In this document: one piece after another, positions 45,265-54,158 of the stretch
Numbering within the stretch: the stretch's first letter is position 1
Layout of the letters: every line of letters starts with the position of its first letter
From: Hormoscilla sp. GUM202
Lineage (GTDB): Bacteria > Cyanobacteriota > Cyanobacteriia > Cyanobacteriales > Desertifilaceae
Assembly (NCBI GenBank): GCA_005518205.2
Contig: RFFC02000008.1
Span: 30,525 to 94,524, forward strand
Direction: 5' to 3'
DNA length: 64,000 bases
The notes under the pieces: generated by a model
Databases searched by the model: none
The model's input: only the letters and a program-made list of their open reading frames with translations
Told to the model about the DNA's origin: nothing
Translations under genes and position numbers: made by a program

Positions 45265-45586
45265 ATTTATATAAACACTATAGCAAAGCCTCGGTCCGAT
45301 CGGCAACCCTATTTCAGGATTATTTTACTTTTCTTTACATTCCCCCACGCGAGTCAAAAGTGAAAATGCTCTTCCCTACTGTAGCATGGCGAAAATAAAT
45401 GACTAGGAGCCCACACCGCAAATATCTGATAATATAGCTAGCCGAGGCAATAACTAGCATCAGGATTGGCTGAAACCCTTGCCAGGCCATAATTTCAGTG
45501 GTGCTCCCTACCGCAATAATTGCACAAATATTGGCTAGTGTGTTATAATCACAGCTAAGTTACAAAAACACAGCTCACTTCACGCA
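45265..45586. other. Spacer without identified gene
   Basis: No reading frame with family features. The end (about 45538-45586) probably contains the left terminus of the transposon whose transposase starts with ATGGCCCG at 45585, but I cannot define its repeat. Confidence 0.4.
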
Positions 45587-45632
45587 TGGCCCGACCGACG
45601 AAACCGCTCAACCTCATACCAGAACACTTCCG

Positions 45633-46504
45633 GGCGTTGCACATTTACGGGATGATTTAACTAGGGACAGGTACAAAATCATAACGTAGATAGTGCAATA
45701 ATAGCTTAATTGAAAGCCTCAACATTTCTGATGATTTTGAGTAACATAATGTTTGACTTTTTAATCGAGCTAGATAATGTCTTAATCGACAATTTTCTCC
45801 TTCAACACGGGTCATGTATGTTTTGCTAACTATATGGTCAATATCTTCAATAAACATTGGATATACAGGCCATCCATCAGTGACGTAAAAAAAGCATTGC
45901 CAACATTTTATAATGTCCCACAATGGCTTAAAAGTTTCAGCTGAACGATCTCCTAATACCCATGTTATAATCCCTGGCTTAAAATGATTTACAACTGGAC
46001 ATAGCCACTTTTTCTTCTTTTTTTCATTTACATAAGTATGCAACTCGTCAATCTCTGCAACCTCCGGTATCTCATAGTTTTCAGGGATTGACGGTAATTC
46101 TTTAGCTGCTTGTTTTACCCATTGAATTTGAGTATTATGGCTGACGCCAGTAATTCTTTCAATCCCTCGAAATCCATTACCATTAACGTACATCGTTAAA
46201 CAGTTTTTCTTGACATCTTCCGAATAACCGCGCGGATAATAATGTTCGAGAAACTGACGGTTACAATCTTTACAAATCAAATTCTGTTTACCTCGTCTGT
46301 GACCATTTTTATTAATTTTTTCAGAACCACATCGGGGACATTTCATTTTCAACTCCTTTAACTAAATTATTCGCCTTACACTCCATTATAGCACTAATTT
46401 TGACTAATGGGTAAAAATCCCTCATCTTAACTATAAATTCTCCCTGAAAGATTGCAGATTATAATAATATGCATTAACCTATCATCCCGTAAATGTGCAA
46501 CGCC
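45633..46504 (-). mobile_element. IS1-like element, copy B (872 bp), intact, 8-bp target duplication
   Basis: The termini ggcgttgcacatttacggga and tcccgtaaatgtgcaacgcc bound the element. cacttccg flanks both sides (45625-45632 and 46505-46512). It is the only copy in the window with an unbroken transposase, so it is the best candidate source for moving copies A and C and the MITEs. Confidence 0.93.
45657..46352 (-). CDS. IS1-like transposase, complete
   Basis: The protein has 231 residues (possibly starting at the second Met, two codons in). A zinc ribbon (CPRCGSEK and CKDCNRQF) is followed by a helix-turn-helix (GFRGIERITGVSHNTQIQWV) and the DDE residues in EIDELHTYV, VTDGWPVY and TRVEGENCRLRHY. 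It ends 24 bp from the element terminus, as in the other copies. No stop codon disturbs the frame, in contrast to copies A and C. Confidence 0.93.
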   Translation of the reverse strand: MKMKCPRCGSEKINKNGHRRGKQNLICKDCNRQFLEHYYPRGYSEDVKKNCLTMYVNGNGFRGIERITGVSHNTQIQWVKQAAKELPSIPENYEIPEVAEIDELHTYVNEKKKKKWLCPVVNHFKPGIITWVLGDRSAETFKPLWDIIKCWQCFFYVTDGWPVYPMFIEDIDHIVSKTYMTRVEGENCRLRHYLARLKSQTLCYSKSSEMLRLSIKLLLHYLRYDFVPVPS

Positions 46505-46803
46505 CACTTCCGAACTGCTCTCAGGGATTGCCCGCAGTCGTGAAACGCCGCACAGCAAGGTGGTGCGGACACAGATTGTCCTGAAAGCGGCCGCCAGCGA
46601 TAATAACAAAACGATTAGCCAAGACGACAGCAAGTGCGAAGATCCTGTCGGTCTTTGGCGGTAAGCCGTTGCTCATCTAAGTTATCGGAATTATTTGCGG
46701 CGTGGTCTACTAGCATGCCGCAGGCGCGGCGCTCCAGCTCGGACGGATCTCATAGCAGGGATCGGAGTGCGATCGCTGACTCCGATCCCTGGTCATCCTA
46801 TTT

Positions 46804-47442
46804 TCAAGCCATATTATTTTCCATGGCCCAGCGAGCCAACTCCGTGCGGTTATGCAGACCCGTTTTAGTCAGCATATTGGACACGTGGCTTTCCACTGTC
46901 CGCTGACTGACATTCATTTCCCCCGCAATTTCCCGATTCGCCATCCCCTGGGATACAAATTGTACGACCTTTAACTCTGTGGGGGTCAAGGTTACGTCCG
47001 CAGGCACGTTCTGGAATATTGGTTCTGTCGAAATTGCCCTCGGAGGCTTGTTCGCCAGCAAGCGCGATGCCTGCTTCAGGGATGATTCTACTTGCGCCAC
47101 CAACTCTTCTGGCTCAAAGGGCTTCGCCATATAGACATCAGCCCCCCTATTCAATCCCTTCACCTTGTCGGCACTGTGACCTTTCGCCGACAGAAATAGA
47201 AATGGGATTAAATTTGTTTTCGGGTTTTCCCTCACCTGTTTTACTAGGGTGTATCCGTCCATTTCCGGCATCATCACATCGCAGATAATCATGTCCGGAT
47301 CTTCCTGTTCTAGAATCTCTAACGCCTGTCTGCCATTATCTGCCGTCATGACGCCGTACCCTCGAAATTCTAGATAGTCCCTGACTAGCAAGATTAGGTT
47401 AGGGTCGTCGTCAACCAGTAGTAGTCGCTTCTGATTTTGCAT
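46804..47442 (-). CDS. Response regulator, LuxR/NarL type
   Basis: The protein has 212 residues. The receiver domain has the acidic pocket LLVDDDP, the phospho-acceptor Asp55 in ICDVMMPEMDG and the lysine in YMAKPFEPEEL. The C-terminal helix-turn-helix is LTPTELKVVQFVSQGMANRE followed by VSQRTVESHVSNMLTKTG. It resembles the Ycf29-type regulators of cyanobacteria and red-algal plastids. No histidine kinase lies beside it. Its targets are unknown. Confidence 0.92.
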   Translation of the reverse strand: MQNQKRLLLVDDDPNLILLVRDYLEFRGYGVMTADNGRQALEILEQEDPDMIICDVMMPEMDGYTLVKQVRENPKTNLIPFLFLSAKGHSADKVKGLNRGADVYMAKPFEPEELVAQVESSLKQASRLLANKPPRAISTEPIFQNVPADVTLTPTELKVVQFVSQGMANREIAGEMNVSQRTVESHVSNMLTKTGLHNRTELARWAMENNMA

Positions 47443-47473
47443 CTTCTTTTCCCTCTTTTTGTTTTACTCGCTT

Positions 47474-47570
47474 TATAGCATTTCTCGAAATTCTGAGGTA
47501 CAGCCGCCAGCCATGAAAACCACTGATAGCAATGCTTTCACTGTACCTCACCTTATTGAAAAATGCTATA
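47474..47570. mobile_element. 97-bp MITE-like inverted repeat
   Basis: tatagcatttctc and tgaggtacag on the left are mirrored by ctgtacctca and gaaaaatgctata on the right. It is non-coding and lies just upstream of the response-regulator start, so it may affect that promoter. Confidence 0.75.
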
Positions 47571-47690
47571 TATCTATTATACAGTATTAACCGGGGTTAT
47601 ACTTATTATAATGTGTTCTTTTTCCTATGCCCCGGTCTCTGAACCTGTAAATTCCTCAGATTCCTCAGATTCCTCTATGGCCATTTCCTG

Positions 47691-48104
47691 TTAGCCGGGC
47701 GCTACTTCCGGTAAGGGGTGGGTCAGGAAGGCATATTCCGACAGTACCTCCCCACCCAGCAGATGGGATGCGATAATCTGCTCCAGCACTGCGGGCGTGC
47801 AGCTATGATACCATACTCCATCGGGGTAAACAACTACAATCGGTCCTTGTTGACAAACTCGCAGGCAATTGGCCTTCGTGCGGAATATGCTACCCGATCG
47901 GGCCTCTGTGGGCCTATCCAGTTGCAGTTCTTTCAGGCGCTTTTTCAAGTAATTCCATGATTCTAAACTCGCTTCTTTATCGCAGCATTTCGGCACTGTC
48001 TGATCTGCACATATAAATACGTGACGTTCTATCGCCGACATAGACAATGCCTTCACGCATTCTGCTAAAGATTCGCAACTCATAGTTTCTTTAATATCTG
48101 TCAT
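47691..48104 (-). CDS. Thioredoxin-like [2Fe-2S] ferredoxin
   Basis: From [10 protein letters not shown] (ATG 48104, 13 bp after minE) the product has 137 residues. The ATG at 48143 would overlap minE and is less likely. The cluster cysteines are in [12 protein letters not shown] and [19 protein letters not shown], the pattern of thioredoxin-fold [2Fe-2S] ferredoxins, which accept or donate single electrons. It is the last gene of the min cluster. A link to cell division is not known and may be only positional. Confidence 0.85.
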   Translation of the reverse strand: MTDIKETMSCESLAECVKALSMSAIERHVFICADQTVPKCCDKEASLESWNYLKKRLKELQLDRPTEARSGSIFRTKANCLRVCQQGPIVVVYPDGVWYHSCTPAVLEQIIASHLLGGEVLSEYAFLTHPLPEVAPG

Positions 48105-48117
48105 CCTCTTCTCTCTG

Positions 48118-48414
48118 CTACTCCCCTTCCGCTTCCGACTCAAATTCCCTGACTTTCACTCTTCTAATTGGCATATTTGCTATTAATGCTGTCGCCCGAT
48201 CGTTGTTTTCGATCAAAAACTCCAATTCTTCGGAATTAATTTCCACGTAGCGAGATACTACCTCTAATATTTCCTCCCTCATTTTCTTCACCATCTCCGG
48301 GTTCAAACCCGCCCGATCGTATGCTAGCACTACTTTCAGGCGACGCTTTACTTCCTCGCGACTATTCGTATTGCTTGTCCAGGGAAACAATTTTTCTAAT
48401 ATTTCGCTTAGCAT
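48118..48414 (-). CDS. minE: Cell-division topological factor MinE
   Basis: The protein has 98 residues. The N-terminal region with [16 protein letters not shown] contacts MinD and stimulates its ATPase. The C-terminal dimerisation domain has [20 protein letters not shown]. Together with MinD it produces the pole-to-pole oscillation that confines the FtsZ ring to mid-cell. It follows minD by 63 bp. Confidence 0.95.
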   Translation of the reverse strand: MLSEILEKLFPWTSNTNSREEVKRRLKVVLAYDRAGLNPEMVKKMREEILEVVSRYVEINSEELEFLIENNDRATALIANMPIRRVKVREFESEAEGE

Positions 48415-48477
48415 CGCTGGCAGGGGGTATTTTTACAACTTGTCACTGCTTTACCGAAATCTTCAATGCTTGTTCCA

Positions 48478-49278
48478 CTATTTCCAAAACAGGCGTTTTA
48501 TCCGGGCCAAAAAACCTTCATTTGGTTCTTTTAGTTCCAGAAAGTCCACCTTTTCACCTTCCAGACGGCCAGCAATATTAGCAAATGCCGCCTTCGGGAG
48601 GGAACTATTTGCCGATAAGACTACAGGTTCTCCCTTGTTAGTAGATACAATCACGCACTCATCGTCGGGAATCACCCCCATGAGGGGAATTGCCAGAATT
48701 TCTTGCACGTCCTGCACTGACATCATGTCATTCGCTTCTACCATTGCTGGTTTCAGCCTGTTTACTATTAAGTTTATTTTTTTGATATTGCTTGCTTCTA
48801 ACAAGCCTACCACCCTGTCTGCGTCCCGGACTGCCGCTATTTCTGGCGTCGTCACGATCGCCGCTTCCGAGGCGGCGGCGATCGCATTTTTAAACCCCGT
48901 CTCTATGCCTGCGGGGCAATCTATGATAATGTAATCGTAGCCACCTGCTGCCAACTTTTCGATCAACTGGGCCATTTGCTCGGAGTTAATGGCATCTTTA
49001 GTGCGATTTTGAGCTGCTGGCAGCAGGGTCACCCGGGGTTCTCGCTTATCTCTGACTAAAGCTTGTTCCAACCTGCATTCCCCGGCTATCACTTCCACTG
49101 CCGTGTATACTATCCGATTTTCCAGCCCCAGCAGTAGGTCCAGATTCCGCAGTCCAAAGTCAGCATCCACCAATACCACTTGCCGACCCCGCTGCGCTAG
49201 TGCCATGCCCAAATTGGCGGTACAGGTGGTTTTTCCCACCCCTCCTTTCCCAGATGTGATCACAATGATACGGCTCAT
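48478..49278 (-). CDS. minD: Septum-site determining ATPase MinD
   Basis: The protein has 266 residues. The deviant Walker A motif SGKGGVGKTTCTANL, the switch motifs VLVDADFGLRNLD and YIIIDCPAG, and the C-terminal amphipathic membrane helix (EGFLARIKRLFWK) are present. It recruits MinC and MinE to the membrane. The start overlaps the stop of minC by 4 bp (ATGA), so the two are translationally coupled. Confidence 0.97.
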   Translation of the reverse strand: MSRIIVITSGKGGVGKTTCTANLGMALAQRGRQVVLVDADFGLRNLDLLLGLENRIVYTAVEVIAGECRLEQALVRDKREPRVTLLPAAQNRTKDAINSEQMAQLIEKLAAGGYDYIIIDCPAGIETGFKNAIAAASEAAIVTTPEIAAVRDADRVVGLLEASNIKKINLIVNRLKPAMVEANDMMSVQDVQEILAIPLMGVIPDDECVIVSTNKGEPVVLSANSSLPKAAFANIAGRLEGEKVDFLELKEPNEGFLARIKRLFWK

Positions 49279-50237
49279 GATTCTTTCCTTCGCTGCTCGT
49301 CCGTTGGCTTTTTCGTAAAATCCGTGGCTCTGGCTATTCTAATCCCCTCTGTTGTTGCGTAGGCAACTTCCGGGTAATATTGGGCTGGTGGCTGCTGGGG
49401 CGCTCTGGCCAAATAATTAGCGATCCGCAGTTGGGTTGGTTCCATTTGCAGCGCCATGATGACGCAGTCGCTGTTCCCATCTACTCCTGCATGGGCCACT
49501 CCCCGCAGACGCCCCCATACTAGGATATCTCCTTGGCAGATTACTGCACCCCCTGGGTTGATATCTCCTAAGATTACCACATTTCCGGGGTGACGGATCT
49601 CTACCCCCGATCGCACGGTTGTTTCCAGATATAGGGGTTCTGCTAGGGGTTCTGCCTCTGCTGCTTGCTGTAGGTGACGATCGGGTGATATCTGTTCTAC
49701 TGAGTAGCCGCTAGTGGCCGCCGCTACTGCTGTTTGCCGGCGACTTGTCTCCACTCGCTTCAGTTGCAGCTGCACTTGCGACAAGGCGTCCGCGATCGCC
49801 TGTAACTGCCGTCCATCCAGTAACCTTTCTCTGGCCATTAGTTGTACTTGACTTTGGGGTTGCCAAAACTTTACCCCCCCTTGCAACCGCAGTTGCAACT
49901 GTTGCCACAACTCGTTCCAGGTGCCCCCGAACTCTGCTTCTGGTGGCAGCATTAACAGTAGGTGGTCCCCTGCTGCTTTCAACCGCACTTGCAGATGGCG
50001 AGCGCCTGTTTTTTTTCCCTGGACTTTTTCCTCTGACTCTACCTGCTTTTCTCCCGACGAGGGGCTAATAGTCACCGCTTCCCCAGATGCTACAGCATTG
50101 TCTGCCTCTCCCTTATTCTCCATATTTTCAGCCAACTCTTTTGTTTCCATGGATAGAGAGGATGCTTCTGCCTCGACAGACTCCTGTTCGGCATTCTTGA
50201 CAATCAATTGCTTTTCTGTATCTCGTTCATTGTTCAT
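49275..50237 (-). CDS. minC: Septum inhibitor MinC with long acidic N-terminal extension
   Basis: The protein has 320 residues, longer than most MinC proteins. The first 75 or so are Glu/Ser-rich and probably disordered. The N-terminal FtsZ-inhibiting domain is weakly conserved (about 80-160). The C-terminal beta-helix is clear: VRSGVEIRHPGNVVILGDIN, PGGAVICQGDILVWGRLRG and ADAGV-like ending LRIANYLARAP. It overlaps minD by 4 bp and the upstream kinase-like gene by 4 bp. Confidence 0.92.
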   Translation of the reverse strand: MNNERDTEKQLIVKNAEQESVEAEASSLSMETKELAENMENKGEADNAVASGEAVTISPSSGEKQVESEEKVQGKKTGARHLQVRLKAAGDHLLLMLPPEAEFGGTWNELWQQLQLRLQGGVKFWQPQSQVQLMARERLLDGRQLQAIADALSQVQLQLKRVETSRRQTAVAAATSGYSVEQISPDRHLQQAAEAEPLAEPLYLETTVRSGVEIRHPGNVVILGDINPGGAVICQGDILVWGRLRGVAHAGVDGNSDCVIMALQMEPTQLRIANYLARAPQQPPAQYYPEVAYATTEGIRIARATDFTKKPTDEQRRKES

Positions 50238-51565
50238 TGGGCAGGCCGGACCATCAACCGTTGATAAACTGTGACCAGCGCATCTGCATCTCCGACATTA
50301 CCAGGAAACAGCACTACTGGCAAATTGGGAAATTGAGGATGATTTAGGGGAGTACGGACCATCGAACATCCGGGGATAATTTGACCCAGTAGCCTTGCCG
50401 ATTGTAACAGCAGACCTTTAGATAAGGTATCATTAGAGGTAATGCCACCCTTACTAATCAAATAACCGATATCCATAGGCAGACCCCGCAGGATATCCAT
50501 CAGCAAACCCGAGACTGCTGCCCCAAATTCTAACCTCGTCTGCACATCTGGGAAGGTTATTTCCTCGCGACTCGTATATACTACCGGTGTTTTCCCCGTG
50601 GCATGGACTTCCCGCACCTTGATGAGGGTCTCATCCAACAATTCCTCTCGTTTTCCTGCCGACTCTGTTAGTAAATCACCGATCTTAACTTCAATTCCTA
50701 CTATACCTGGTTGGGGCAGCAAACTTTCCAGCTGTTGGGTGGTCTTTTTCACGTGGGAACCCACTATTACTATACCGGGTTTGCCTTCCCGCACGTATTG
50801 ATTCATGTGTTCGGGCATTACTGGTTGATGGGGTAATGCTGCCAGAGAAGTTAAGATACTCGCTGCACTTCTAAATAGAAAACGTTTTCCTTTAGCTGCT
50901 GTTCCCAGGACATCAGCTGCAAACTTATCTAAGTCTCCTTGGGTTTCCCCATCCACTACTACACATTGGTTGTTTTCCAGTTGCATCAGGCGCGACTGGG
51001 TCCCGCTGCGAATATCTGCCAGTAAAAATCTTTCTACCCGGTCGGCAGGAATTTTTCCCTTTGTCTTTTCCGCTACATAATCTGGGAGATAGGAGTGATG
51101 GTAGCCAAAAACTGAATCTCGGGCAAATTCTGTTTCATGTACTGGCGTCTCGACGCCGTTTGCCATCAGGTAATGTATGCTATCCCTGGTTATGCGCCCC
51201 CCTTCAAAGAATGCTGGCACCAGGAAATGGGCGTCAAAGGGACCGACTTCTGTGGCGATGACATCCGTTTCTATGGGATAATGTCCCCGTAGGGTCGAGT
51301 CCGAACGACTGACTACCAGGAAATCTTCTATTCCTTCTAGGGCGATCGCCTGTTTAAGATTCTGGCAGACATTTCTGGTCACGGCTTCAGCTTTTTCTGG
51401 TGTCAGGGCCCGGGTATTGCTCAGTACAAAGAAGATCGGCGCTTCATCAGCAAGACCCAACCGCAAAGTTTCCACATCCCACCGCATCAGCAGCAAGCAG
51501 CTATGTACCGTTTGAGAACCTGTCGGGTCGTCATCTATTACTATTATCTTCGGTTTCTTGCTCAT
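50234..51565 (-). CDS. Four-carbon acid sugar kinase family protein (DUF1537)
   Basis: The protein has 443 residues in two domains. The N-terminal part has IVIDDDPTGSQTVH and RSDSTLRGHYPIET, the substrate-binding signatures. The C-terminal nucleotide-binding part has GIVIVGSHVKKTTQQL, LISKGGITSNDTL and VVLFPGNVGDADALV. Relatives phosphorylate acid sugars such as erythronate or threonate. The substrate here is unknown. Its stop overlaps the minC start by 4 bp, so the kinase and minC are translationally coupled. Confidence 0.9.
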   Translation of the reverse strand: MSKKPKIIVIDDDPTGSQTVHSCLLLMRWDVETLRLGLADEAPIFFVLSNTRALTPEKAEAVTRNVCQNLKQAIALEGIEDFLVVSRSDSTLRGHYPIETDVIATEVGPFDAHFLVPAFFEGGRITRDSIHYLMANGVETPVHETEFARDSVFGYHHSYLPDYVAEKTKGKIPADRVERFLLADIRSGTQSRLMQLENNQCVVVDGETQGDLDKFAADVLGTAAKGKRFLFRSAASILTSLAALPHQPVMPEHMNQYVREGKPGIVIVGSHVKKTTQQLESLLPQPGIVGIEVKIGDLLTESAGKREELLDETLIKVREVHATGKTPVVYTSREEITFPDVQTRLEFGAAVSGLLMDILRGLPMDIGYLISKGGITSNDTLSKGLLLQSARLLGQIIPGCSMVRTPLNHPQFPNLPVVLFPGNVGDADALVTVYQRLMVRPAQ

Positions 51566-51719
51566 TGTTTCTTCGTTCTCCTCGTTCGTAGTAAGGACTT
51601 TAGTCCTTCCCGACCTTCTTAGTAAGTAAGTGGACCGACTTATTTACACATTCCCAAGTGGCGCGAGGGTTCAGGCGATGGTGGTGGGCGGTGCCCACCC
51701 TACGTCTACGTCCCACTCA

Positions 51720-53291
51720 CTACGAACCTATTACTTCTTTTATTCTCGCGATCGCGAAATCTTTTTCCAAGTAGGACAGCAGACCTCCTGCTTTCGGACC
51801 CCGTTCCTTGCCGAGGAAGGACAAGTATATGGCCGGAAAAGCCACATTGGGTTTAATCTCCAACTCTTTGGCCGTGGCAAAGATCGTGGTTTGCAAATCT
51901 TCTGCATCCCAGGTTGTCGCCGCCGACAACTTTTCTGCTAACTTACTCAGGTAAGTCAGCTGTGAGGCGGTCAGCGATCGGGCCTGTTGGGGCACCGCAT
52001 CCCAATATATTACCAGCTTTTCCTCTTCATCAGCATAATCCGCCAGCCACTTTTCGCCCACAGCGATTCTTTGGTTTAATATTGCCCAGTCCAACTCACT
52101 CAAGGGTTTGCCGATCCGTTTGGCCAGTTCCTGCACAATCTCCAGACCGGGAATTTGCAACAGGGAAATAATCGTGCTCAACTCAAAAGGTTGGTAAGTT
52201 TCGATTTTTCGCGCAGCGTTCTGTGAGTCCAACTGGGAGTAAAACAGGGGCATTAGCTCTTGTGATAATTCTGGCCGAGCTTGATACTTGCTGTTGAGAG
52301 TATCATAATCTCGGAACAGGCGAGTGACCGTTTCATAGTTGGGGGCAAAATTAATCGCCGTTTTGGGTTGAGTCCGCAGCATCAAAAACCGCAGTTGTTC
52401 TGCCGGTAATAATGCTGCGATCTCCTTAGCGGAAGAACCCACACCCTTAGACGAACTCATCTTGGTGCCGTTCACGAGGATAAATTCATAAGGAGAATGG
52501 AACGGCGGTTGTTTTTGTAATACCTTCCGGCAGATGCCGTTTGCCACATCCCTGGAACCGCCTTTTTGGGAGTGATCCTTGCCTGCTAGTTCGATCGTCA
52601 CCCCCAACAAATCCCATTTTGCCACCCATTCTACCTTCCAGGGCAGCTTGCCGTTGCCATCAAAGGGGGAAACCCAACCGGAATGCCCGCAACCTTGCAC
52701 CCAATCTGTCCCGTCCGGCTGGCAACGGTAAAATACTTCCGAACCATTGTAGTCCGTGACGGCGGTGGTGGCAATTTTGCCGCAGTTCTCACATATAACC
52801 TGAAAGGGATACCAGTTCTCGGCCCGTTCTGCCTTAGACACTTGTTTGTATACTTCTCTGACCAGATGGGCATTTTGCAGAAACTTATCTATATAATTGT
52901 TCAGCTTTCCCGTCCGATAGGCGTCTCTTAGGTAGTAGACCTCTGGCTGAATGCCCAGATAGTCAAACACTTCCAGGAACTCACCCATGAAATACTTGGC
53001 GTAATCGCTAGCGGTGTCTTCTGGGGAGGGCACGTTGCAGAGGGGAAAGCCTAGATAAGGGGCAAACTTGCTCTGGTCCAGATATTTAGGTACTGTATCC
53101 AAGGCGTCATAGTCATCGCAGCCATATAGGAAATTAGCAGGTTTGGTCGCCTGTTTCAAGGCCCGGTAGATGACCTCATGAATGATTACACCCCGCAAGG
53201 ATCCGACATGGACCCGGCCCGAGGGGGTCTTGGAGTCGTTGACCACTTGGTAGCCTTGTGCGTCTGTCGCGATTTTGTCAGCCCAAAACAT
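51720..53291 (-). CDS. lysS: Lysyl-tRNA synthetase, class I
   Basis: The enzyme has 523 residues. The class I signatures are present: HIGH-like HVGS at 28-31 (TPSGRVHVGSLRG) and KMSKS as TKMSSSKG. Zinc-type cysteines CENCG and CQPDGTDWVQGCGH lie in the middle. This is the archaeal-type LysRS, unrelated to the class II enzyme of most bacteria. The gene is intact and starts MFWADKIATDAQG, normal for the family. A separate class II lysS elsewhere in the genome cannot be excluded. Confidence 0.94.
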   Translation of the reverse strand: MFWADKIATDAQGYQVVNDSKTPSGRVHVGSLRGVIIHEVIYRALKQATKPANFLYGCDDYDALDTVPKYLDQSKFAPYLGFPLCNVPSPEDTASDYAKYFMGEFLEVFDYLGIQPEVYYLRDAYRTGKLNNYIDKFLQNAHLVREVYKQVSKAERAENWYPFQVICENCGKIATTAVTDYNGSEVFYRCQPDGTDWVQGCGHSGWVSPFDGNGKLPWKVEWVAKWDLLGVTIELAGKDHSQKGGSRDVANGICRKVLQKQPPFHSPYEFILVNGTKMSSSKGVGSSAKEIAALLPAEQLRFLMLRTQPKTAINFAPNYETVTRLFRDYDTLNSKYQARPELSQELMPLFYSQLDSQNAARKIETYQPFELSTIISLLQIPGLEIVQELAKRIGKPLSELDWAILNQRIAVGEKWLADYADEEEKLVIYWDAVPQQARSLTASQLTYLSKLAEKLSAATTWDAEDLQTTIFATAKELEIKPNVAFPAIYLSFLGKERGPKAGGLLSYLEKDFAIARIKEVIGS

Positions 53292-53840
53292 TTTTAACTA
53301 CGATCGTCTGTTACAGTCCTTCGCCAAGTGTAGCAATAAACTTGCTTGCTGTACCTTGACCTTGCTGTCTGGGAAAACGAGGATCTGTTCTGGGACTCGG
53401 GCCTGGTCGCAGCACCGGACCTTTCGCACCCTCCCTCCCAGTCCTTAAGGGAGAGCGGATCGCCGGTTATCCTCGCTGCTGCTTGTCCGTGATGTTGCTG
53501 TAAATTTCTGCTGATGCTCTCCCGATCGACCCAACTAAAACAAACTCTGACATAATTAAGTTAAAGTCGCGCAAGTTTTGGTTAATTTTTCGGTTCACTT
53601 AGCTGATGCGCCAGAAGTTTCCAAGACATCAGATCAGTTTTGCGAAACTTTGCCACGGTCTTTCAAGACATTATCGCAGTCTTCCAAGACATTGTCATAG
53701 GATTGCAAAAAAAATGCGCAGCATTGCGGAAAATTATAACAGTTTTGTGTATTATAATAAAGTCTTTGTCGGAACTAATATCTATCGAATGCTTCCCGGA
53801 CAGGATATCTGCCCGTCGGACGAACGAGGAAAATTAAAGG
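53292..53840. other. Spacer upstream of the Rieske gene with short repeats
   Basis: No gene is supported. Near 53620-53700 the unit tttccaagacat (also tctttcaagacattatcgca and tcttccaagacattgtcata) is repeated. Open frames here encode VFQDIIAVFQDIV and look like a repeat artefact. The start of the oxygenase gene is preceded by aaagga. Confidence 0.4.
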
Positions 53841-54158
53841 ATGAATACTGAATTCAACTTCTTTCAAAATTGGTATCCGGTGTCACCAGTTGCTGACCTG
53901 GATCCTCAGAGACCAACACAAATTACCCTTTTGGGCATCCGCTTGGTAATTTGGCACTCAAAGTCATGCCAAAAATATCAAGTATTTTTAGATCGATGTC
54001 CTCATCGTTTAGCACCTTTGAGTGAAGGGAGGATAGACGAGCAAACTGGCAACTTAATGTGCAGCTATCACGGGTGGCAGTTCGATGACCGAGGGATTTG
54101 TACTCGCATTCCTCAAGCAGAAAACCTCGAACTGGTGAGGAAAAATCAACAAAATTTC

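Larger units (their letters stand above)
45585..46665 (+). pseudogene. Helix-turn-helix N-terminus of an IS630-like transposase, split by IS1-like copy B
   Basis: The start MARPTKPLNLIPEHF (45585-45632) is followed, beyond the element, by LLSGIARSRETPHSKVVRTQ then IVLKAAASDNNKTISQD and WR-stop. This is the usual opening helix-turn-helix of IS630-type transposases. Removing the element and one cacttccg rejoins the parts, with one extra frame change. The catalytic part is missing. Confidence 0.7.

Noticed and set aside
53606-53851. Frames of 65-81 codons upstream of the Rieske gene
   Set aside because: They derive from short repeated tcttccaagacat units and overlap in two frames with no homology signal; the Rieske start has its own aaagga site.
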